From an uncultured Persicitalea sp. (GTDB lineage Bacteria > Bacteroidota > Bacteroidia > Cytophagales > Spirosomataceae), in NCBI GenBank assembly GCA_950075905.1, contig CATMVR010000268.1, forward strand, positions 1 to 6,901: a stretch of DNA of 6,901 bases, written 5' to 3'. Shown here piece after piece: positions 1 through 6,022 of the stretch (positions are counted from its first letter, which is position 1; each line of letters starts with the position of its first letter). The notes under the pieces were generated by a model. The model saw only the letters and a program-made list of their open reading frames with translations, made no database searches and was not told the DNA's origin. The position numbers were made by a program, and so were the translations under genes.

Positions 1-377
1 GGTTTGTATTTGTGGACGACTGCAACCACGACATCGACGGCCTCTTTGCCAAATCTTTTGAGCAGGAAATGAGTCGTACTTTTGGCCCGAAAGCCTTGCA
101 GAAGATTCCGAATGACCACTCCATTTACTCCTGCTTTTTTGAGTTTAAGGAAGGCCCGCCTACTACTTCCTTTGAGCTAAACGGCTGGGGAGACGATCTG
201 GTGCATGATTACCTCAAAGCCATCATCATCAACGGCCGGATTGGCGTTTTGTACAGCAACAAGGACTACGGCTGTGAATGGGACTACGACTTTCGGAACA
301 AACGCTTTCTGGCGGAGGATAACACCAAATTTGGAGTCAATATCGTCATGTACGCCCTGGGAGCGGTGGGGAGTTAG
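1..377 (+). CDS. DUF4159 domain-containing protein, C-terminal part
   Basis: This is the 3' end of a gene that starts before the window. The reading frame is open from base 3 and ends with TAG at 375-377. A GTG at 12 could serve as a start but is more likely an internal valine, because the open frame continues upstream (F-V-F-V-D-D-C) as in the family. Family hallmarks are the DDCNHD motif (bases 15-32), the SNKDYGCEWDYD motif (255-290) and a closing GVNIVMYALG stretch (from 333). DUF4159 proteins have a fold related to class I glutamine amidotransferases, usually carry an export signal, and have no established function. They are often found beside MoxR/DUF58/BatA genes, which fits the neighbours here. 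The visible part is about 124 residues, so roughly the N-terminal half, including any signal peptide, is missing. The family call is firm; the role is unknown. Confidence 0.88.
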   Translation, partial: FVFVDDCNHDIDGLFAKSFEQEMSRTFGPKALQKIPNDHSIYSCFFEFKEGPPTTSFELNGWGDDLVHDYLKAIIINGRIGVLYSNKDYGCEWDYDFRNKRFLAEDNTKFGVNIVMYALGAVGS

Positions 378-390
378 GTGTTAAGTTGCT

Positions 391-433
391 AGCTGTTAGG
401 TGGTTAGCGATTGGGTTTTTTTAGCTAACAGCT
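391..433. repeat. Inverted repeat with 9-base arms in the spacer after the DUF4159 gene
   Basis: AGCTGTTAG at 391-399 is the exact reverse complement of CTAACAGCT at 425-433, leaving a 25-base loop. A second, competing pairing is GTTAGC (403-408) with GCTAAC (424-429). A run of seven T (416-422) lies inside the loop rather than after the stem, so this is not a standard intrinsic terminator. AGCTGTT also recurs directly at 430-436. It could be a degenerate terminator, an attenuator or a fragment of a dispersed intergenic repeat; the sequence alone does not decide. Confidence 0.5.
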
Positions 434-466
434 GTTGGCTCAATGAAAAGTAGTAAACAGTATCAA

Positions 467-507
467 GTGAGTGAACAAACTCACCGCGGGGGCAGACCCC
501 TCACTCA
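467..507 (+). promoter_or_regulatory. Possible structured leader just upstream of the MoxR start
   Basis: Two mutually exclusive pairings are visible. In the first, GTGAGT (467-472) pairs with ACTCAC (479-484), followed by a separate hairpin GGGG (489-492)/CCCC (497-500). In the second, TGAGTGA (468-474) pairs with TCACTCA (501-507) and encloses the same GGGG/CCCC hairpin. The second form would end 3 bases before the ATG at 511 and could limit ribosome access. No match to the Bacteroidota promoter consensus (TTTG at -33, TAnnTTTG at -7) stands out in 378-510, and there is no purine-rich ribosome binding site. The regulatory role is inferred. Confidence 0.35.
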
Positions 508-510
508 ATC

Positions 511-1515
511 ATGTATTCAAAATTGGAAGCAACTACTTCGGAATTAACCCATTATAAAGCCCTTGTGGCGAAGCTTCCCGCCTTGCGGCAGGAAATTGGC
601 AAAGTTATAGTCGGGCAGCAGGAAGCAATTAGCGAGATTCTTATCGCCCTGCTGGCGGGTGGGCACTGCCTGCTGGAAGGGGTACCCGGCCTGGCCAAGA
701 CCCTGATGGTAAGTACCATGTCACAAGCCCTGGATATGAGCTTCAAGCGGGTACAGTTTACACCCGACCTTATGCCCGGCGATATTGTGGGTACGGAGAT
801 TCTGGAAGAAGATCACGAGACCGGGAAGAAGTTCTTTAAGTTCAATAAAGGACCACTCTTTGCGCATGTAGTACTGGCCGATGAGATCAACCGGACTCCG
901 CCCAAAACCCAGGCCGCCCTGCTGGAAGCGATGCAGGAAGGGAAAGTCACCTACGCCGGTACCGACTACGCACTACCCCGTCCGTTTCTGATCATTGCTA
1001 CGCAGAATCCCATCGAGCAGGCGGGTACCTACCCACTGCCCGAAGCGCAGCTCGATCGTTTTCTGCTGTATGTAAAGCTGGATTATCCCTCCGAGCAGGA
1101 AGAACTGAACGTACTGAAAAGCACTACCGGTACTTCCCGACCCGTACTAAAAACCATTCTGACGGATCAGGATATCATTGATTTGCAGCGACTGACCCGG
1201 GAAGTCCACATCAGCGACGAGCTGATTGGCTATATCAATCGCCTCGTGCGGGCTTCGCGTCCGCAGGATAGCCCCTCTGACTTTGTGAAGCAGTGGTGCG
1301 ACTGGGGCGCCGGGCCGCGCGCCGGGCAGGCCCTGGTACTTTGCGCCAAAGCCAATGCGGTACTCAATGGTCGTTTTGCGGTGATACCCGAGGATATTCA
1401 TATCCTGGCTTATCCGATACTCCGGCACCGCATTGCCCTGAATTTTAAGGCCGAAGCGGAAGGGATTACTACGGACCGAGTGATTGGGGAGTTGATTAAG
1501 GTAGTGAAGGTGTAG
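511..1515 (+). CDS. MoxR-family AAA+ ATPase
   Basis: A 334-residue cytosolic ATPase of normal family length. Visible motifs are Walker A GVPGLAKT (57-64; the GLAKT form is usual in MoxR proteins), Walker B VVLADEIN (120-127, with D124 and E125), sensor 1 ATQNP (163-167), the arginine-finger region EAQLDRF (178-184, R183) and sensor 2 WGAGPRAGQAL (265-275, R270). The C-terminal part is the small helical lid domain. MoxR ATPases hydrolyse ATP as hexameric rings and work with VWA-domain partners as chaperone-like remodelling factors; the DUF58 protein encoded downstream is the likely partner. The ATG at 511 is the only plausible start, since the frame is closed by TGA at 472-474 with no start codon between. 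The next gene begins 35 bases after the stop. The family call is very secure; the client protein is unknown. Confidence 0.97.
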   Translation: MYSKLEATTSELTHYKALVAKLPALRQEIGKVIVGQQEAISEILIALLAGGHCLLEGVPGLAKTLMVSTMSQALDMSFKRVQFTPDLMPGDIVGTEILEEDHETGKKFFKFNKGPLFAHVVLADEINRTPPKTQAALLEAMQEGKVTYAGTDYALPRPFLIIATQNPIEQAGTYPLPEAQLDRFLLYVKLDYPSEQEELNVLKSTTGTSRPVLKTILTDQDIIDLQRLTREVHISDELIGYINRLVRASRPQDSPSDFVKQWCDWGAGPRAGQALVLCAKANAVLNGRFAVIPEDIHILAYPILRHRIALNFKAEAEGITTDRVIGELIKVVKV

Positions 1516-1517
1516 CG

Positions 1518-1532
1518 TGCGTTGCAAACGCA
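1518..1532. other. Small hairpin between the MoxR and DUF2442 genes
   Basis: TGCGTT (1518-1523) and AACGCA (1527-1532) form a perfect 6-base stem with a GCA loop, starting 2 bases after the MoxR stop codon. No T-run follows, so it is not a typical terminator. It might mark the boundary of the DUF2442 insertion or protect a processed 3' end, but a chance occurrence is possible. Confidence 0.3.
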
Positions 1533-1550
1533 AACTAGCAGAAAAATATC

Positions 1551-1787
1551 ATGAATATTTCAGCAAGTAATAAATCACATAACGCGACCGGGCTATCTTT
1601 CACAGAAGATAAATTGGTTGTACAACTGGCTGATGGGAGGGAAGTCGCCGTACCACTGGAATGGTTTCCACGGTTAAGGGCTGCTTCTCATGAAAAGCTT
1701 TCTAACTGGCGGCTGATCGGCGATGGCGAAGGCATTCACTGGCCGGATCTTGATGAGGATTTACTTGTGAAGAATCTATTGAATTGA
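1551..1787 (+). CDS. DUF2442 domain-containing small protein
   Basis: A 78-residue protein whose core (about residues 16-74) matches DUF2442: a DGREVAVPLEWFPRL segment (28-42), then NWRLIGDGEGIHWPDLDEDL (52-71). It has no signal peptide or membrane segment. DUF2442 proteins are small, of uncertain function, and often encoded beside DUF4160 genes in pairs proposed to be toxin-antitoxin-like. No DUF4160 gene is present here. It sits between the ATPase and DUF58 genes, 35 bases after one and 13 bases before the other, in the same direction, so it is probably co-transcribed. By hand count it is about 45% G+C, below its neighbours, and uses A/T-rich codons at its 5' end, which suggests later insertion. 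It could be a stray antitoxin-like gene or a recruited small accessory factor. The family call is good; the function is unknown. Confidence 0.85.
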   Translation: MNISASNKSHNATGLSFTEDKLVVQLADGREVAVPLEWFPRLRAASHEKLSNWRLIGDGEGIHWPDLDEDLLVKNLLN

Positions 1788-1800
1788 TCTTGTAATCACT

Positions 1801-2667
1801 ATGCCCCACCTGGCTACCGACTTAGTAAAACTCAACAACCTGCAACTTGCCGGAAAGGTGGTGAGTGACGAGCTGTGGCTGGGAATACACGGCAGCCGGC
1901 GGTCGGGGGCCGGAACGGAGTTTGAGCAGTACCGCCACTACGAGCCCGGCGACGACCCCAAGCGCATTGATTGGAAGCTCTACGCCCGCACGGGCAAGCA
2001 TCAGGTGCGGGAGTCGGCTACCGAAAGCAGCCTGCACATTCGGTTTTTACTGGACTTATCGGGCTCGATGAACTACACCGAGGGAAGTACCTCCCGCTTG
2101 CAGTATGCCCAGATTTTGCTGGCTTCACTGGCCTACCTTGGCTACCGGCAGGGCGACGCCATGAGCCTGTATAGCTTGCAGAACGGCGAGCTACAAACGC
2201 TGGTCAACGAAGGTAAGCAGGCATTTCAGAAAGTACTTTTTGGACTCGAAAAGGCCGAAGCAAGCGGTGAATGGCGCAATGATTCCGCGGCCTTCCCGGA
2301 ATTTTACGCCCGGCGCAAGGAAATGCTCGTGATGGCTACGGACTTCCTGCAAGTGAACGAAGAATGGCTGAATCTGATCAAAAGCGTAGCCAACCCGCAC
2401 CGGGAGATCGTGATTTTTCAGATTCTGGGCGATCAGGAAATAGATTTTACCCTAAAAGGGTTTTTTCGCTTTAAGGACCTGGAAACCGGACGCGAGGTGG
2501 AACTGGATGCGGACTCAGTCCGGGAAACCTTTCGGCAGAATGCGGCAAGGTACCTCGAAAACCTCGATGAGGCTTTGCGGATGCCACACGTACACCTGAT
2601 CCGGGCGCGGTTGAGTGATCCTATCGCGGTAGTGATCCGGAATTTTCTGGCTAAACGAAAAGTATGA
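1801..2667 (+). CDS. DUF58 domain-containing protein (VWA-like partner of MoxR)
   Basis: A 288-residue soluble protein of usual family length with no membrane segments. The DUF58 signature lies at residues 41-64, with the conserved core R45, Y47, G50-D51-D52, R55-I56-D57-W58 and R63. A von Willebrand A-like domain follows: the metal-binding MIDAS motif DLSGSM (85-90; D85, S87, S89) is intact, and a later MIDAS aspartate is probably D181 in MATDFLQ. DUF58 proteins are nearly always encoded next to MoxR ATPases and are thought to act as their substrate adaptors or cofactors. The ATG at 1801 follows the DUF2442 stop by 13 bases with no Shine-Dalgarno sequence, as is common in Bacteroidota. Its TGA overlaps the next gene's ATG (ATGA at 2664-2667), implying coupled translation. 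The family assignment is firm; the partner role is inferred from context and family knowledge. Confidence 0.95.
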   Translation: MPHLATDLVKLNNLQLAGKVVSDELWLGIHGSRRSGAGTEFEQYRHYEPGDDPKRIDWKLYARTGKHQVRESATESSLHIRFLLDLSGSMNYTEGSTSRLQYAQILLASLAYLGYRQGDAMSLYSLQNGELQTLVNEGKQAFQKVLFGLEKAEASGEWRNDSAAFPEFYARRKEMLVMATDFLQVNEEWLNLIKSVANPHREIVIFQILGDQEIDFTLKGFFRFKDLETGREVELDADSVRETFRQNAARYLENLDEALRMPHVHLIRARLSDPIAVVIRNFLAKRKV

Positions 2668-3848
2668 TGGAATTTCTGCAACCGTCTTTATTGTGGGGTA
2701 CCCTGGCCGTGGCCATTCCGATTGCGATTCATCTCTGGCACCAGAAAAAAGGGACGGTTATCTCGTGGGCGGCTACGCAGTGGCTGCTAGAAAAAAGTCA
2801 GCAATCGAAACGCGGCCTACGTCTTGACCAACTGCTACTACTTGCGCTCCGCTGCCTGATTCTGATTACGCTAGCACTGTTGTTGAGTGAGCCATTGTTC
2901 AGACGTACTACGACATCCGCTACCTTACGAAAGGTCCACGTAGTGCAGCCCGATGCTTTTGTGGTGGATAACTACCGCTTTGAGCTGGAAGAAGCCCTGC
3001 GCAAGGGCGAAACGATTTATTGGCTCACCGCTTCGCTACCCATCGCCGACGAACTGACCCCGCCCGTCACCGAGGGTAGCTCGTGGTCAGCACCGGTACT
3101 TCAAACAAATCTGAATCAACTAAGTGGCGATGGGGTAGAGGTACACCTGTACGTGAAGAATACCCGGCCTGAGGCGCAACTTCCTGGTATTCAAACGCCG
3201 GTTGAGTTTGAGCTGCACACGATTCGGGATACCGTGAGCCGGGCCGTGCGTCCGTATCGGGATGTGAAGAATAATCAAAAACTATACATCAGTGCCACCA
3301 ACCGTCTTCGCGTTGGAACCACTGATGCCGACGTAACTTTTGCCTCCGGACCGGTAGGAGCGGGGCCGCTTAGCGTTCATGTGGACCTGAAAAATCCGGA
3401 TGAACGAAAAACCGTAGCGGCCGCCTTACAGGCATTTTCGGAAGTATATAGTGTGGAACTGAACCTGGAAGAGCAAAAGACGGCAGATGTACACATTAAC
3501 AAGGTACCTCCAGAGGTACCTCGGCCCACCACGCTGTACGTAGTTATCGGGCAAACCGGCATTTCGGCTCATCCCAATGTCATCTATACCCCCGAACCAC
3601 TCACCCCCCAAACCTCGCCGATGGTTGCCAACGGACAACTTCCCGAATGGCTGGGGCAGCGTATTCTGGGACATATTGGATTGAAAGGAGATACCGCCCC
3701 CATGACGCAGGCCGAGCTAAGTACTCTGTTCAAGCCCATGAAGCCCACCTCCGGGGAGTCGTCAGCCAATACGCAGCGAATCTTTTTTATCGTCCTCCTC
3801 GTTTTGATTGGTGTCGAACGAGCTATTGCCCTTACCCGAAACGCATGA
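2664..3848 (+). CDS. BatA N-terminal domain-containing membrane protein
   Basis: A 394-residue inner-membrane protein. The N-terminus has the BatA/aerotolerance-type layout: a membrane helix at about 6-24, the HLWHQKKG segment (23-30), a short cytosolic stretch, and a second helix at about 57-76. A periplasmic region of about 290 residues follows, then a C-terminal helix at about 372-390 (RIFFIVLLVLIGVERAIAL). The middle part is probably mixed beta and alpha domains (for example RTTTLYVV-like strands near 288-296). No DxSxS metal site is visible, so this is not a complete VWA-type BatA. It starts at ATG 2664, or one codon later at ATG 2667; the first gives an ATGA overlap with the DUF58 stop. 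Its own stop overlaps the next start (3845-3848). It probably anchors the ATPase/DUF58 pair to the membrane, which is an inference from context. Confidence 0.87.
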   Translation: MMEFLQPSLLWGTLAVAIPIAIHLWHQKKGTVISWAATQWLLEKSQQSKRGLRLDQLLLLALRCLILITLALLLSEPLFRRTTTSATLRKVHVVQPDAFVVDNYRFELEEALRKGETIYWLTASLPIADELTPPVTEGSSWSAPVLQTNLNQLSGDGVEVHLYVKNTRPEAQLPGIQTPVEFELHTIRDTVSRAVRPYRDVKNNQKLYISATNRLRVGTTDADVTFASGPVGAGPLSVHVDLKNPDERKTVAAALQAFSEVYSVELNLEEQKTADVHINKVPPEVPRPTTLYVVIGQTGISAHPNVIYTPEPLTPQTSPMVANGQLPEWLGQRILGHIGLKGDTAPMTQAELSTLFKPMKPTSGESSANTQRIFFIVLLVLIGVERAIALTRNA

Positions 3849-6022
3849 ACGAACTGAAACGTCTGATCGCCTCTGTGCAGTACCAACTCTACGCCAACGC
3901 TATCGTGCGTTGCCTGTTGTTAGGGGGAGTGGCCTGGGTGGTAGCTTCAACTCTGACAGATCAGGTACTTGCTCAGGCAGGAGCAGTAGTAATGGGTGTG
4001 GCCATAGGCGTTTTTAGTACTCAACTTTATCAATCCAAAAAGCAGGAAGCCCTCCGCCTCATTCATCAGAGAGTACAGGGTACGGAGTATAGCCTGGCGC
4101 TTTTGGATAAGGAGCAGCTCAACCTGGCCGAGCAGCTGCAACTCGAACGACTTTCCGCGCAGGCAATCGCCCAACCGCCCCCACGGGTACTGTTTGCGCA
4201 CCTGTGGCCCTACGGGTTGCTACTCGCTGCCGCCTTTCTGCTGCGCTGGGGCGTGCTCTACCTGGGCTCCCGACCGGCCGAAATGCGCAACCTTACGAGT
4301 CAGATGATGACTTCCGAATCAAAAGAGCAGCTGCCCATGGGCGTCAAGTCCATGCGGGTGTATGTGCAGCCTCCGGCCTACTCCGGCCTGCCGGCTACCG
4401 AAACGACAGACCTTAACATTTCGGCCCTGGCTGGATCACAAATTATCTGGCGGGTTGATCTGCTCAACGCTCAGGGCCTTTCGCTACGCTTGTCTGATAG
4501 TCGCAATCAGGAAGTACCTTTCCGGGAAGTGAATGGTCAATTTGAGTACCGCGACCGCCTGTTGCGCTCGGGGTTGTATAGTCTGAAAGCCTACCGGAAG
4601 GACTCGCTCGTACTGCAAACCGATTACTACCGGCTCGAAGCGCAGCCCGATCTGCCGCCGAAAATCACGCCGGTCAGCAAGGAGTTTTACCGCTACCACG
4701 TATTGAATGACCCGAAGAAAATTACCGTAGCCGCCAAAATATCGGATGATTTCCGGGTGCAGCAGGCGTTTATTGTAGCTACCGTTGCCCGTGGCTCGGG
4801 CGAAAACGTGAAGTTTCGAGAGGTGCGACTCCCGCTGACTCCTTCGAGCTTTAAGGAGGCCAATCTTACCAAAGTACTTGATCTGAACGCCCTGCAATTT
4901 GCCCCCGGCGATGAGCTGTACTACTACTGGGCAGCCATAGACAACCGGCAGCCGGAAGCGAACTTTACCAAATCAGATACCTACTTCATCGTCTACCGCG
5001 ATACCACCCAACTCGAAGAGGCCGAACTAGCCACGATGGCCGTGAATCGTATGCCGGAGTACTTCCGCAGCCAACGGCAGATTATTATTGATACCGAAAA
5101 ACTGATTGCCAAACGAAAAAAAATCTCAGCCAAAGAGTTCAACAGCACGTCTAACGAAATTGGTTTTGACCAGAAAGTACTACGGCTGCGCTACGGGCAG
5201 TTCATGGGCGAAGAGTTTGAAACCAATATCGGTGGTGGGGCATTACCGGCGGGCGACGATGCCGGTTCACTTCTGGATGGATTTATGCACAAGCACGATA
5301 CCGAAGAGGAGCACGCGGCGCAGGTGGAAGTACCTGGCCATGATCACGATCATGGGGCCGAGGCACCCAACGAGCAGCAGGACCCGCTCGCGGCGCTGAT
5401 GGAGCAGTACGTTCATTCGCACGACGACGGCGAGGTCAATACGTTTTATGAGCAATCGACCCGCAGCCTGTTGAAAATGGCCCTGGAACAGATGTGGCAG
5501 TCGGAGCTGCACCTGCGGTTGTATGAGCCCGAAAAAGCGCTGCCTTACGAAAATAAAGCGCTGGAATACCTCAAATCCGCTCAGCAGAAAGCCCGGACTT
5601 ACGTGAAGAAGAGCGGGTTTGATCCCCCGCCGCTCAAAGAAAAAGAAACCCGACTAAGCGGCGAGCTGGATAAAGTGAATGCCCGTTTTCAGCAGGAGCG
5701 TACCTATGAGCAGGAGCAGTTGGCCACCAAAGCCGGGCGGTTGCTGGGCTTTCTGGAACGGAATACGCTGACGGTTTCCCAAAAGCAGGAGGTGCAGCAG
5801 GCCGGTGCCCAACTGGCCGAACTGATCATCAACAGCGGATTGAAAAACTGGGAAGTAGTAGGTAGCCTGCAAAAAATGGCGGGAGGGAAAGCCCTCTCTG
5901 TACAGGAAAAAGAACGACTCAAAGCGTTTCTGCTGCCGCTCACCCAGCCATCCCGAAAAACCAATCCCTCGTACCGTAGCGAACCCAAGCTGGAAGAAGC
6001 CTTCTGGCGTCGTCTCTTATGA
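3845..6022 (+). CDS. DUF4175-like membrane protein with histidine-rich loop
   Basis: A 725-residue protein. Three membrane helices lie near the N-terminus (about 19-36, 42-62 and 120-141). A long periplasmic part follows, with the VYVQPPAYSGLPA segment (172-184) typical of DUF4175 proteins and Ig-like beta-rich stretches up to about 385. Residues 390-580 are mostly helical. A histidine-rich loop with eight His lies at 482-526. A conserved-looking block, SELHLRLYEPEKALPYENKA (553-572) and GFDPPPLKEKETRLSGEL (591-608), precedes a Q/E/K-rich, possibly coiled-coil C-terminus. The frame is open back to GTG-like codons near 3647, but ATG 3845 is chosen because it forms an ATGA overlap with the previous stop and is followed by a normal membrane N-terminus; the upstream 66 codons would overlap the BatA-type gene and read as nonsense. 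Function is unknown, probably an envelope component of the MoxR system. The DUF4175 link is likely but not certain. Confidence 0.8.
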   Translation: MNELKRLIASVQYQLYANAIVRCLLLGGVAWVVASTLTDQVLAQAGAVVMGVAIGVFSTQLYQSKKQEALRLIHQRVQGTEYSLALLDKEQLNLAEQLQLERLSAQAIAQPPPRVLFAHLWPYGLLLAAAFLLRWGVLYLGSRPAEMRNLTSQMMTSESKEQLPMGVKSMRVYVQPPAYSGLPATETTDLNISALAGSQIIWRVDLLNAQGLSLRLSDSRNQEVPFREVNGQFEYRDRLLRSGLYSLKAYRKDSLVLQTDYYRLEAQPDLPPKITPVSKEFYRYHVLNDPKKITVAAKISDDFRVQQAFIVATVARGSGENVKFREVRLPLTPSSFKEANLTKVLDLNALQFAPGDELYYYWAAIDNRQPEANFTKSDTYFIVYRDTTQLEEAELATMAVNRMPEYFRSQRQIIIDTEKLIAKRKKISAKEFNSTSNEIGFDQKVLRLRYGQFMGEEFETNIGGGALPAGDDAGSLLDGFMHKHDTEEEHAAQVEVPGHDHDHGAEAPNEQQDPLAALMEQYVHSHDDGEVNTFYEQSTRSLLKMALEQMWQSELHLRLYEPEKALPYENKALEYLKSAQQKARTYVKKSGFDPPPLKEKETRLSGELDKVNARFQQERTYEQEQLATKAGRLLGFLERNTLTVSQKQEVQQAGAQLAELIINSGLKNWEVVGSLQKMAGGKALSVQEKERLKAFLLPLTQPSRKTNPSYRSEPKLEEAFWRRLL

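Noticed and set aside
679..702. Unusual Walker A with Ala before Lys (GLAKT)
   Set aside because: This form is normal for MoxR ATPases and does not indicate lost activity.
1147..1533. Minus-strand open frame of 128 codons
   Set aside because: It overlaps the conserved C-terminal half of the ATPase gene and resembles no known protein.
3502..3522. Tandem GGTACCTC copies forming palindromes
   Set aside because: They encode V-P-P-E-V-P in the BatA-type protein and fit the general GTAC excess; two copies are not a meaningful repeat array.
3647..3844. Open frame extending the DUF4175-like gene 66 codons upstream
   Set aside because: It lies wholly inside the BatA-type gene in another frame, its translation looks like non-coding shadow sequence, and ATG 3845 gives the coupled start seen at the other junctions.
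4484..4897. Minus-strand open frame of 137 codons
   Set aside because: It is antisense to the well-supported DUF4175-like gene and its translation has no recognisable domain.
5338..5355. Inverted repeat CCATGATC/GATCATGG with a 2-base spacer
   Set aside because: It is explained by the alternating His-Asp codons (CAT GAT CAC GAT CAT) of the histidine-rich loop; no separate DNA function needs to be assumed.
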